A stretch of DNA of 40,720 nt from CAJPNN01 sp041844735 (lineage in GTDB: Bacteria; Bacillota; Clostridia; Peptostreptococcales; Anaerovoracaceae): assembly GCA_041844735.1 (NCBI GenBank), contig JBGZBP010000051.1, positions 1 through 40,720 on the forward strand, in the 5' to 3' direction. Positions 16,137 through 24,628 of the stretch are shown piece by piece. How positions within the stretch are numbered: position 1 is the first letter of the stretch; every line of letters begins with the position of its first letter. A program made the translations under genes and the position numbers. A model generated the notes under the pieces. It saw only the letters and a program-made list of their open reading frames with translations, was not told the DNA's origin and searched no databases.

Positions 16137-17392
16137 TGAATTTTGTAAAACAAAAAAACAAGGAGTGTTTTTTGCACGATACTCCGGTAGAAAACATTTT
16201 CATAAACGAATATATGCCGGCGGCACCGGGGGACTATGTAAAGGTCTTTATATTTGCCCTGATGTATTCCGGATATGATGCAGGAATAAATAACGAAGCA
16301 ATAGCAAAGCATTTGGATATGCAGGAAGAGGATGTGCTTAAGGCCTGGAGCTATTGGGAAAGTCTCGGAGTGGTTAAAAAGACTCATAGAGATAAGGCGG
16401 ACAAATGGAATTTCAGGATTGATTTTTTGAGTCTGAAAGAGAAAATGTATTCACCAAAGTCCGGCAAGAACACTTTTAAAAGTGAAAATGCGAAGAAACT
16501 GGTCGAGAAAGAATTAAAAAAATTGTATGATGATATAGAGCAAGCTACGGAAAGGTTGCTGGAGGGAAGAGAAACCGAAGAAATTCTTTCGTGGATCACA
16601 GATTACAAGATGAGTAGTGAAGTAATTGTTTTCGCATACAAATACGCTAAAGAAAGAAGAAATCAAACAAGAACAAACTATGTAGGTGCTATACTGAAAG
16701 ATTGGCACGGTAGGGGTTTATATAAACTCAGTGATATAGAATCATTTTTGACGGATACGGACAGCAGGCATTACAACTATAAAAGGGTAATGCAGGCATT
16801 GGGATTTTTGAGAAACCCTACAGAGGCGGAAAAGGCTATGATGGATTCATGGTTTGACGAGATGGGAATGAATATAGATACAGTGCTGGATGCATGCGGG
16901 AAGACGACAGGTATTTCCAACCCGAATCTGAATTATGTCAATTCCGTTATTAAAGGTAAGGTATCGGGTAAAGCAGCGACAAGCATAAACGGTGCGGCAG
17001 CAGGCGGCGGAGCTAAAAACAATTCAATTCAGAGGGCGGAGCAGTACTATGAAGAGATGAGAAAAAAGGCCGAGGATTCGGCAAAAGCGAGGCGGCAGGA
17101 AGTATATAAAAAAATACCGAGAATCAAGGAATTGGATGATGCCATAAGAGACATAGGAATAAAAATTTCAAGATCAATGATAATAAACGGAGGAAGCAAC
17201 TCGGCAAGCGGAGAGCTTATAAGAGAACAAAAAAGACTTTTAGGAGAAAAAGCTTTCCTGATGACGGAAAATAATTTTGTTCCGGACTATATGGATATCA
17301 GATATAGTTGTGAGGAATGCAAAGACACCGGAATGCTGGAGACAGGCGAAAGGTGTAAATGCTACAAGGATATACTGGCTAAATTGGAGTAG
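16136..17392 (+). CDS. DnaD-like replication protein fused to a DnaI/DnaC-type zinc domain
   Basis: 418 residues. Residues about 10-105 look like the DnaD winged-helix N-domain (FINEYMPAAPGDYVKVFIFA). About 125-205 and 215-280 look like two DnaB_2/DnaD C-domains (ILKDWHGRGLY; FLRNPTEAEKAMMDSWFDEM). The last hundred residues, KIPRIKELDDAIRDIGIKIS through YSCEECKDTGMLETGERCKC, match the N-terminal helicase-binding zinc domain of DnaI/DnaC loaders, with CxxC and CxC. The protein stops there: the AAA+ ATPase of a loader is absent, and the next gene is walR. It overlaps the dnaB stop by one base behind AAGGAG. The likely role is helicase loading or an adapter between DnaB and DNA. A decayed or split loader is the alternative; no ATPase remnant follows. 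Confidence 0.82.
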   Translation: MNFVKQKNKECFLHDTPVENIFINEYMPAAPGDYVKVFIFALMYSGYDAGINNEAIAKHLDMQEEDVLKAWSYWESLGVVKKTHRDKADKWNFRIDFLSLKEKMYSPKSGKNTFKSENAKKLVEKELKKLYDDIEQATERLLEGRETEEILSWITDYKMSSEVIVFAYKYAKERRNQTRTNYVGAILKDWHGRGLYKLSDIESFLTDTDSRHYNYKRVMQALGFLRNPTEAEKAMMDSWFDEMGMNIDTVLDACGKTTGISNPNLNYVNSVIKGKVSGKAATSINGAAAGGGAKNNSIQRAEQYYEEMRKKAEDSAKARRQEVYKKIPRIKELDDAIRDIGIKISRSMIINGGSNSASGELIREQKRLLGEKAFLMTENNFVPDYMDIRYSCEECKDTGMLETGERCKCYKDILAKLE

Positions 17393-17426
17393 ATTTGAGA
17401 TTAGACTTGAAAAAGGGGGGAGTAAT

Positions 17427-18131
17427 GTGAAGACCGGAAAGATTTTGATTGTAGAGGATGAGAAAGCAATATCCGATATTGTTAAGTTCAATCTTGTGAA
17501 AAACGGATTTGAGGTTGAGGCAGCTTATGATGGGAAATCCGGATTGAGCAAAGCTCTAAGCACGGAGTTCGACTTGGTGATTTTGGATGTAATGATGCCG
17601 GAAATGGACGGTTTTACAGTATGTAAAAAAATTCGTGAGTCCGGCAATGTGCCTATTATTATCATGACGGCTAAGGAAGACGAGGTGGATAAGGTACTGG
17701 GTCTGGAGCTCGGAGCGGACGACTATGTTACCAAACCTTTCGGAATGCGTGAGTTCATAGCCAGAGTGAATGCCAACATCAGAAGGGGCGGATACAGTTC
17801 GGATACAATGACCGGTGCACAGGGGAGTATCAGAAATTACGGAGCATTGGCGATTGATGAAAACAGGTATGAAGCAAAGAAAAATGATGAAGTGTTGGAT
17901 CTTACTTTAAGAGAGTTTGAACTCCTTAAATATTTGGCGGAGAGAAAAAATAAGGTGTTTTCAAGAGAACAACTTCTGGAAGAAGTCTGGGGATATGAAT
18001 ACTATGGGGATATTCGTACAGTGGATGTGACAATCAGAAGGCTTAGAGAAAAGGTCGAAGATGATCCGGCATCACCGATATATATTATGACGAAAAGAGG
18101 GATAGGCTACTACTTTAGGGGTCAGGAGTAA
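17427..18131 (+). CDS. walR: WalR-like OmpR-family response regulator
   Basis: 234 residues from GTG 17427, which sits behind AAAGGGGGGAG; the open frame extends further upstream but lacks a site. The receiver domain (1-118) has the acidic pocket EDE at 10-12, phospho-acceptor Asp54 (VILDVMMPEMDG) and Lys103 (DYVTKPFG). The winged helix (about 135-234) shows LREFELLKYLAERKNKVFSR and RTVDVTIRRLREK. In Firmicutes WalR controls cell-wall hydrolases and is usually essential. Its place after the dnaB region and directly before a WalK-type kinase supports the assignment. The PhoP/YycF subfamily is large, so the exact orthology is inferred from context. Confidence 0.9.
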   Translation: MKTGKILIVEDEKAISDIVKFNLVKNGFEVEAAYDGKSGLSKALSTEFDLVILDVMMPEMDGFTVCKKIRESGNVPIIIMTAKEDEVDKVLGLELGADDYVTKPFGMREFIARVNANIRRGGYSSDTMTGAQGSIRNYGALAIDENRYEAKKNDEVLDLTLREFELLKYLAERKNKVFSREQLLEEVWGYEYYGDIRTVDVTIRRLREKVEDDPASPIYIMTKRGIGYYFRGQE

Positions 18132-19948
18132 TGAAAAAAGGATACATTTGGAACAGCATAAGCCTTAAAATCGTATTCGTGTATTTTATACTCATATTTG
18201 TGGCTACTTCCATATTGGGAGTATTCATAATAGATAAAATGCATGACTACTATATGGAATCTATCAGAAAAAATATTACAAGGACAGTGAAACAACTTGA
18301 CATTGTGGAAACTCTGGGAGAGTTTGAAGACTTGAAAGAACGTAGAGAACTTATACAGGAAATCGTGTCTTCGTGGGGGAAAAATCTCAGAGAAGAAATG
18401 TTCGTTGTAAACAGAGACCTGTTGATAGTTGCAACAAACAATTTGGATAAGGAAACAGTATCTATAAGTAAACAAGCATTGGATGAGGATTTGATTATAG
18501 AAGGATTGCTCGGTAAAGAAGATTATGTGGACGGATATTCGCAGAAAGGCCGACCTGTTAAGAACATGGTTTTTCCGATAAGAAACGGTAAACAGGTTAC
18601 GGGAATAGTATATATAAGAGCGGATTTGAGCGGAACATATGCAGCTATAGATCAAAGCAAGCGTTTTTTCATAAAGGCGATGGGTATGGTCATACTCATT
18701 ACAGTGATAGTTGGATTTTTGATTGCCGCAGGAATAACAAATCCGATAAAGAAGGTTACCGGCAGGGCTATGGAAATGGCTGAGGGTAAGTTCGGCAAAA
18801 AACTGAAGATAGAGGGAGATGACGAGATCGGGGAAATGGTCAGGGCATTGAACTTTATGGATGACCGGATGGGAACATTGCTTTCCGAACTTTCGGCAGA
18901 AAAGATAAAGCTCGAAGCAATATTGAAAAACTTGCTTGATGGTGTAGTGGTATCGGACTTGAAAGGAAAACTGATTCATATAAATCAAGTAGCAAGAAAA
19001 ATCTTGGGAGCAGAAGACAATATAGAGGAAATTCAATATGACGATTTGATGAGACACTTCAGCGAAGGGCTGACATTGTCCAATATAGAGAAAAAGAGCC
19101 GTATAGTCGGAGGTAAAGAAGTAGTTGAACACTCCGGCAACATATATGACTTGAGATATGACCGCTATAGAGACGAAAAAGGTGAAGAAGGGATAATATT
19201 GCTCATACAGGACATAACGGAAAGACAAAAATTGGAGCAAACACAGATGGATTTTGTGGCAAACGTATCTCACGAGCTTAAAACTCCATTGACCACCATC
19301 AAAAGTTATTCTGAAACATTGCTTGACACGGTTGATGAAAAAAACGGAATCGAAGCACAATTTTTAGGCATCATCAAGGATGAAACCGACAGAATGAGCA
19401 GGATGGTAAGGGAACTGTTGGTGCTTTCAAAATTGGACAACAACCTTGTCAATTGGAATCTGTCCTCGGAAAATGTAGTGGATATACTCTTCAAGGCAGC
19501 TGAAAAGATGAAGATAGTTGCAGATAAGAAAAATATTCAGATGAATCTGATTTACGACAAGGATATTCATCTCACATCATTGGTAGACAAGGATAAGCTT
19601 GAACAGGTATTTATGAATCTCATAAGCAATGCCATCAAGTACACGGATGAGGGAAGAAGAATAGATATCGATGCGTATAGAGAGGACAAGCAGGCGGTTC
19701 TTGTGGTGAGCGACAACGGCATAGGGATACCGGAAGAATCCATTTCACGTGTGTTTGAGAGATTCTATTGTGTAGATAAAGCCAGAACGAGATCACAAGG
19801 AGGAACCGGACTGGGGCTGCCTATATCAAAGCAGATAATAGAGCAGATGGAAGGAACGATTCACATAGAAAGTAGAATAGGAGAGGGAACCAAGGCTGTT
19901 GTAAAATTGAATTTGGCATCAGGGAGAGGTGTTCCGAACATTGATTAA
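18131..19948 (+). CDS. walK: WalK-like sensor histidine kinase
   Basis: 605 residues, the typical WalK size. Order: TM1 (about 11-33), extracellular sensor (about 34-178), TM2 (about 180-203), HAMP (about 204-258), PAS (about 263-365), HisKA with phospho-acceptor His381 (VANVSHELKTPLTTIKSY), and HATPase with NLISNAIKYTDEG, DNGIGIPEE and GGTGLGL. It shares one base with the walR stop (TAATG), so the pair is translationally coupled. It should phosphorylate WalR in response to wall state. The auxiliary walH and walI genes that follow in Bacillus are absent; a DivIC-like gene comes next. Confidence 0.92.
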   Translation: MKKGYIWNSISLKIVFVYFILIFVATSILGVFIIDKMHDYYMESIRKNITRTVKQLDIVETLGEFEDLKERRELIQEIVSSWGKNLREEMFVVNRDLLIVATNNLDKETVSISKQALDEDLIIEGLLGKEDYVDGYSQKGRPVKNMVFPIRNGKQVTGIVYIRADLSGTYAAIDQSKRFFIKAMGMVILITVIVGFLIAAGITNPIKKVTGRAMEMAEGKFGKKLKIEGDDEIGEMVRALNFMDDRMGTLLSELSAEKIKLEAILKNLLDGVVVSDLKGKLIHINQVARKILGAEDNIEEIQYDDLMRHFSEGLTLSNIEKKSRIVGGKEVVEHSGNIYDLRYDRYRDEKGEEGIILLIQDITERQKLEQTQMDFVANVSHELKTPLTTIKSYSETLLDTVDEKNGIEAQFLGIIKDETDRMSRMVRELLVLSKLDNNLVNWNLSSENVVDILFKAAEKMKIVADKKNIQMNLIYDKDIHLTSLVDKDKLEQVFMNLISNAIKYTDEGRRIDIDAYREDKQAVLVVSDNGIGIPEESISRVFERFYCVDKARTRSQGGTGLGLPISKQIIEQMEGTIHIESRIGEGTKAVVKLNLASGRGVPNID

Positions 19949-19971
19949 GAAAGCATTGGAGAGGTGAAGCG

Positions 19972-20448
19972 ATGCTCCGACAAAAAAGAAGAAGTAGACA
20001 ATTTAAAGAAGAGAGAGAATCACAAATTATAGACTTTGAGGAGGCACGTGCAAATCGACGTGAAAAACGTGCAAAGCAGAAATCAAACAAGGTGAAACCT
20101 GAGCCGAAGCCTGCCCCAAGCAAAAGGAAACAGAAGTTGAGGCGAAAGAGAAGAAGAATAGTTGCGTTTGTGTTGCTGATACTTCTTGTTATGGTGGGAA
20201 TTTCAGTGGGTAAGGTAATAATGGTGAAAAAACATCAAAATCAGGTATTGCAGGAGAACAAAAGTTTAAAAGAGACAAAGAAAGAACTTGAAACGGAGCT
20301 TGATAATGTAAATAACCCCGAATATATAGAGGAACAGGCTCGAAGACAGCTGAATTTGATGAAGCCGGGAGAAGTGGTGTATATAGTACCTGAGAAGAAT
20401 GATGAATCCGAAAAGAAAGAAACCGGGCAGACTGAATCCGATAAATGA
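19972..20448 (+). CDS. DivIC/FtsB-like septum formation initiator
   Basis: 158 residues. A long, very basic cytoplasmic N-terminus (about 1-63, with KRKQKLRRKRRR) precedes one membrane span (about 64-84). A short coiled coil (about 90-125) and the family tail PEYIEEQARRQLNLMKPGE follow. This is the topology of DivIC/FtsB, a bitopic divisome protein that bridges FtsL and the septal synthase. The basic tail is longer than in Bacillus DivIC. It starts 23 bp after walK behind GAGAGGTGAAG and is probably in the same transcript. FtsL is the main alternative, but the conserved tail favours DivIC. Confidence 0.85.
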   Translation: MLRQKRRSRQFKEERESQIIDFEEARANRREKRAKQKSNKVKPEPKPAPSKRKQKLRRKRRRIVAFVLLILLVMVGISVGKVIMVKKHQNQVLQENKSLKETKKELETELDNVNNPEYIEEQARRQLNLMKPGEVVYIVPEKNDESEKKETGQTESDK

Positions 20449-20467
20449 CGGATGTAAGGAGAGAATT

Positions 20468-21007
20468 TTGATAAAAGAGGTTATTGTTGTAGAAGGCCGA
20501 GATGATATTACGAGAATAAAAGAGGTGTGTGAGTGCGACCTAATAGCAACTCACGGATTCGGAATCACGGAGGCGACATTAAAGCAGATAGAGCATGCCT
20601 ATGAAACAAGAGGGATTATTATTTTTACAGACCCGGACTTTGCAGGCAGGAAAATAAGGGAGCGGCTGGATAAGCTTTTCCCTAATTCCAAGCATGCGCA
20701 CCTGTCCATAAATGAAGCGGCAAAAAATGGTGACATAGGTATTGAAAATGCAGAAAAGGAAAGTATAATAAGAGCGTTGGAAAAAGCGAGGGCGGAAGTT
20801 TTTTTTTCCAAGGTCGAGTATTCCATCGCCGACCTTTTTGAAAACGGTATGGTGTACGGAGAAGGAGCACGTGAAAAAAGACAGTTTGTCGGAGAACTTT
20901 TGGGGATAGGGTACGGTAACAACAAGGAGTTTTTAAAAAGGCTCAATAATTATGAAATAAAAAAGGAAGATTTTTATGGAGCTTTACAAAAGTGGAAAAA
21001 TAAATAG
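20468..21007 (+). CDS. rnmV: Ribonuclease M5 (5S rRNA maturation)
   Basis: 179 residues from TTG 20468, chosen because AAGGAGAG lies just upstream and the protein then begins LIKEVIVVEGRDDITRIKE as the family does; the longer frame from 20399 overlaps the previous gene. The Toprim domain (about 1-90) has the catalytic Glu (VVEGRDD) and the DPD motif (IIIFTDPDFAGRKIRERL). The C-terminal part (about 100-179) includes ENGMVYGEGAREKRQFVGEL. The enzyme trims 5S rRNA precursor in low-G+C Gram-positives. It directly precedes ksgA, the usual order. Confidence 0.95.
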   Translation: MIKEVIVVEGRDDITRIKEVCECDLIATHGFGITEATLKQIEHAYETRGIIIFTDPDFAGRKIRERLDKLFPNSKHAHLSINEAAKNGDIGIENAEKESIIRALEKARAEVFFSKVEYSIADLFENGMVYGEGAREKRQFVGELLGIGYGNNKEFLKRLNNYEIKKEDFYGALQKWKNK

Positions 21008-21857
21008 AATGAAGGATCAATACGGATTCAAGTTTTCCAAGAATCTGGGCCAAAATTTTTTGACGGATCCTAATATTATAAGTAAGATTATAGATGGATC
21101 TTTTATAGATGAAAATACGCTTGTGCTGGAAATAGGTCCGGGTATGGGAGCCTTGACAGAGGGTTTGCTGGATACAGCCGGACATGTTGTGGCAGTTGAG
21201 CTTGACAGAAGGTTGATACCGATATTGGAAGATAATTTTGCAGGCAGAGATAACTTTTCATTGATAAATGCCGATATTTTGAAGGTCGATATAGATGAAA
21301 TTATAGTCGATGTATGTGAAAAAACGGGATTTAAGCCTGAAAAAATCAGGATAGTCGGAAATCTTCCGTATTACATAACAACCCCTATAATAATGAATAT
21401 ATTGGAAAATGGGGTAAAGGCGGACAGCATAACGGTGATGATGCAAAAGGAAGTGGGAGACAGAATGATGGCAGATCCCGGAACAAAAGCCTATGGGGCA
21501 TTATCATTGGCAGTCGGATATTTTTGTGAAGTGTCTCAGGTGGCAAAGGCTCCTAAAGAGGTTTTTTATCCGAGACCGAAAGTGGATTCAATAGTGTTGC
21601 GACTGGATTTGCGAGATCAGAAACCGGTGGATTTAAAATCTGAAGAGTTATTTTTCAAAGTGATAAAAAACGGATTCGGTCAAAGAAGAAAAACTATGAA
21701 CAATTCTTTGGCAGGTGTAATGGATTTAGGAAAAGACAGAATCAATGAAATATTGAGCAGTGTGGGGATAGACGGCGTCAGAAGAGCGGAAACTCTTTCG
21801 ATGCAGGAGTTTGCTGAAGTGGCAAATGCCATATTTGACAGCACATGTGAGGATTAA
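20976..21857 (+). CDS. ksgA: 16S rRNA (adenine1518/1519-N6,N6)-dimethyltransferase
   Basis: 293 residues. Motifs: LGQNFLTDPNII, the SAM-binding LVLEIGPGMGALTEGLL, the catalytic NLPYYITTPII, YPRPKVDSIVLRL and GFGQRRKTMNNSLAG. It dimethylates two adjacent adenines near the 3' end of 16S rRNA during late 30S assembly. ATG 20976 has AAGGAAG at good spacing and overlaps rnmV by 32 bp; the alternative ATG at 21009 has no clear site. Loss of this enzyme gives kasugamycin resistance in other bacteria. Confidence 0.97.
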   Translation: MELYKSGKINRMKDQYGFKFSKNLGQNFLTDPNIISKIIDGSFIDENTLVLEIGPGMGALTEGLLDTAGHVVAVELDRRLIPILEDNFAGRDNFSLINADILKVDIDEIIVDVCEKTGFKPEKIRIVGNLPYYITTPIIMNILENGVKADSITVMMQKEVGDRMMADPGTKAYGALSLAVGYFCEVSQVAKAPKEVFYPRPKVDSIVLRLDLRDQKPVDLKSEELFFKVIKNGFGQRRKTMNNSLAGVMDLGKDRINEILSSVGIDGVRRAETLSMQEFAEVANAIFDSTCED

Positions 21858-21858
21858 A

Positions 21859-23922
21859 ATGAGAATCAGGTTTGGAAAAGGGAAAAAAGAGGGAAAAGAA
21901 AAAAGACGAAGCTTCTTGGCAAAGTATACGCAAAGATTTAAGATAGATGAAAACAAGCACCCTATATTAGTGAAGCTTATGGATATGGACTTGTTTATAA
22001 TAGCAATAGAAGCGTTTTTATTATTGTTTTATATAGAAAGCTTCGGCAGGCGTTCTGTGTGGAAAGCGATATTATTTCTGACTGAACGTCCGGCTGTTTT
22101 TGCTTTGAATATGATGATAATACTTGCAACGCTTTCTTTGAGCATGTTGTTTAAACGTAGGAGATTCTCGCTTATTGTAATAATGACGGTATGGCTTATC
22201 CTGGGCACTGCTAACGGAATAGTACTGGGGAATAGAATGACACCTTTTACTGTAGCTGATTTGGCACTTTTGGATAACGGCATCATGATTTTGCCGAACT
22301 ATTTTTCAAAATTCCAGATAGCTATGATTATAGTGGTAGTCATGGCTATAGTACTTTTATTTGTAAAATCATTTATTTCGGCACCCAAGAGAAAGAAAAA
22401 AATCAATTATAAGATTGCGGTGTTATCAGTAGCATTAATCATAGGTGCAACTTTCGGAGCATGGCAAATGGCTGTCAAGAACAACATGGTATCAAGCTAT
22501 TTCTATAACTTGAACTATGCATACAGAGACTACGGTGTGCCGTATTGTTTTATAAATACGTGGCTTAATACTGGTATAAGAAAGCCGATCAACTATTCGG
22601 AACAGCGAGTAAAAGAGATATTTGAGAACGGTGAGCTCGGAAAGAGTCTTTCGGAGGATGGAAAGTTCGTGCCTGCAACCGAGAAGAAGCCTAATATAAT
22701 ATTTTTGCAGATGGAATCGTTTGTGGATCCTGAAAGATTTAAAAATCTTAAATTTTCAAAGGAAGCTGCACCGAACTTCAAGATGTTTAAGAAGAATTAC
22801 TCTTCGGGATATCTTACAGTGCCGTCGGTAGGAGCAGGGACAGCCAACACGGAATTTGAAATGCTTACCGGTATGACGGTCAAGTTCTTCGGGCCGGGAG
22901 AGTATCCATACAAGTCGATTTTAAAGGAAGAGACAGCGGAGAGCATATGCTACAATTTAAAGCATTACGGATACTCGACGCATGCGATACATAACCACAG
23001 AGGAGCGTTTTACAGCAGGAATTTAGTGTATGCAAATCTTGGATTTGATTATTTCACATCTTTGGAATATATGAATCATGTAAAGAAGACACCGAGGAAC
23101 TGGGCGAAAGATGAAATTTTAACATCAGAAATAATGTATTCGCTCAAGTCCACCGAAAATCAGGATTTTATATGCTGTATATCCGTTCAGGGACATGGGA
23201 AATATCCGACGGGGAGCGGATACAAAAATGAGATAGAAATAGAGGGTCTTGAGACAGAGGAAGAAAAAAATTCATATGAATATTATGTTCAGCAGGTATA
23301 TGAAATGGATAAATTTTTGGGAGACCTTACCTCACAACTTGAAAAATTTAATGAGGAAACGATAGTTGTCATTTATGGTGACCACTTGCCGCCTCTTGAT
23401 ATCAAGAACAGTGATATGCGTAACAGCAGCATATATCAGACGGAATATGTGATATGGAGCAATTTTAAAATGCCTCGCAGAGATGTGGACTTAAAAGCGT
23501 ATCAGGTAGCACCGATATTGATGAACAGACTCGGGCTGGATCAGGGGATTATAACAAAATATCACCAGCTGCACAGAGGAGAAAACAGCTATTTAGCAAA
23601 TTTGAGGCTGTTGCAGTATGATATGCTTTATGGTAAAAACAGGATTTTTGGAGGAAAAACACCATACAAGACAACGGCGATGAAAATGGGCGTTAAACCT
23701 ATAAAAATAAAGAGTACATTCACAATAGGAGAGACAGTGTATGTAAAAGGTGAAAATTTCACACCTTACAGCAAGGTTAATTTAGACGGTAAAATAATAT
23801 CTACAAGCTATTACAGCCCTGAAATATTGGGAATAAACGACGAGCTTACAGAGCAAGAATTAAAAAGAATTAAAATCAGTCAGGTGGAGAAGAACAAGGA
23901 AATTTTGAGCACCACCAAGTAG
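21859..23922 (+). CDS. LTA synthase-family membrane sulfatase (LtaS-like)
   Basis: 687 residues from ATG 21859, one base after the ksgA stop; the open frame extends back into ksgA. Five membrane spans (roughly residues 37-185) precede an extracellular sulfatase-fold domain (about 280-600): metal-binding Glu in PNIIFLQMESF, the expected catalytic Thr in GAGTANTEFEMLTGM, and late metal ligands in VVIYGDHLPPLD. The family transfers glycerol-phosphate from phosphatidylglycerol to build wall polymers. A C-terminal extension (about 615-687, FTIGETVYVKGENFTPYSKV) resembles an Ig/IPT-type beta domain, not part of Staphylococcus LtaS as I recall. Other members of this superfamily add phosphoethanolamine or cleave LTA primers, so substrate certainty is moderate. 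Confidence 0.85.
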   Translation: MRIRFGKGKKEGKEKRRSFLAKYTQRFKIDENKHPILVKLMDMDLFIIAIEAFLLLFYIESFGRRSVWKAILFLTERPAVFALNMMIILATLSLSMLFKRRRFSLIVIMTVWLILGTANGIVLGNRMTPFTVADLALLDNGIMILPNYFSKFQIAMIIVVVMAIVLLFVKSFISAPKRKKKINYKIAVLSVALIIGATFGAWQMAVKNNMVSSYFYNLNYAYRDYGVPYCFINTWLNTGIRKPINYSEQRVKEIFENGELGKSLSEDGKFVPATEKKPNIIFLQMESFVDPERFKNLKFSKEAAPNFKMFKKNYSSGYLTVPSVGAGTANTEFEMLTGMTVKFFGPGEYPYKSILKEETAESICYNLKHYGYSTHAIHNHRGAFYSRNLVYANLGFDYFTSLEYMNHVKKTPRNWAKDEILTSEIMYSLKSTENQDFICCISVQGHGKYPTGSGYKNEIEIEGLETEEEKNSYEYYVQQVYEMDKFLGDLTSQLEKFNEETIVVIYGDHLPPLDIKNSDMRNSSIYQTEYVIWSNFKMPRRDVDLKAYQVAPILMNRLGLDQGIITKYHQLHRGENSYLANLRLLQYDMLYGKNRIFGGKTPYKTTAMKMGVKPIKIKSTFTIGETVYVKGENFTPYSKVNLDGKIISTSYYSPEILGINDELTEQELKRIKISQVEKNKEILSTTK

Positions 23923-24003
23923 GAGACTATAGCGTGCAGACGGAGAAAGACAAATGATTGTTGAAGGACATGCAATGAGGACGGCATAGATAGGAGAAAA
24001 GCT

Positions 24004-24567
24004 ATGGGAACGAAAAAACATGCACTTGTGTTTCAGTCCGCAATTACACCGGATGATTACAAAAGCCAGACGATATTTGATATTTTCTATAAAAGAAAAA
24101 CACCGGCAATATTAATGTTGCTCTCTCTTTTAGGGAGCTTGACTCTGCTGGTGTTGGATATTATGGAATTTATAGAGTTGCCTTTCAATATATTTGTCTT
24201 ATTGCTGGTATATGTAGCGGCAATTTTGGGATTTCGTGCGATCATAGGGAAAATAGTGAAAAAAGTGGTTGAACCTGATAAAATCAGTATATATAACGAA
24301 CACACATATATAGTATCGCAGATGGGAATACATATGACAGGAGGAATTGAAGAAGCGGATCTCATTTTAACATGGAATATCATAAGTGAAGTGTTTGAGG
24401 TTCAAAACAGTTTTTATGTTTACATCAATACTGCACAGTATCTCATATTCCCGAAACGGGATTTGAATGAAAAAGGAGAAAGATTTTTAAGGGAAATATT
24501 CCAGGATAAATTGGAGCAAAATTTTCATAGAAGGACAATAAAAAAGAGCAGCCGCAGCAGCACATAA
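24004..24567 (+). CDS. YcxB-like two-span membrane protein
   Basis: 187 residues. Two close membrane spans (about 37-55 and 60-80) separate an N-terminal segment from a C-terminal cytoplasmic domain. The latter reads ISIYNEHTYIVSQMGIHMTG, LTWNIISEVFEVQNSFYVYI and AQYLIFPKRDL, the pattern of YcxB-like (PH-like) proteins of Gram-positives. No function is known for the family. GGAGAAAAG stands before ATG 24004. The last codons form the 5' arm of the terminator at 24542, and the neighbour across it is convergent. Confidence 0.7.
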   Translation: MGTKKHALVFQSAITPDDYKSQTIFDIFYKRKTPAILMLLSLLGSLTLLVLDIMEFIELPFNIFVLLLVYVAAILGFRAIIGKIVKKVVEPDKISIYNEHTYIVSQMGIHMTGGIEEADLILTWNIISEVFEVQNSFYVYINTAQYLIFPKRDLNEKGERFLREIFQDKLEQNFHRRTIKKSSRSST

Positions 24568-24589
24568 CTGGTTAATCGGTTGCTCTTTT
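24542..24589. terminator. Bidirectional terminator overlapping a stop codon
   Basis: GAGCAGCCG (24546-24554) pairs with CGGTTGCTC (24577-24585), extended by flanking A-T pairs. A T-rich run follows on each strand: TTTTATTTAT on plus and TTTTTATTG on minus. It lies between convergent genes and its 5' arm is the end of the plus-strand coding region. Confidence 0.8.
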
Positions 24590-24628
24590 ATTTATAGTCT
24601 ATGTTGTATAGCCCGACGGCTACAGAAT

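Noticed and set aside
18122..19360. 412-codon open frame on the minus strand
   Set aside because: It is antisense to the well-supported walK gene, with a Cys/Tyr/Phe/His-rich composition typical of shadow frames and no domain.
23923..24003. Eleven-codon open frame before the YcxB-like gene
   Set aside because: Too short, no ribosome site, no conserved feature.
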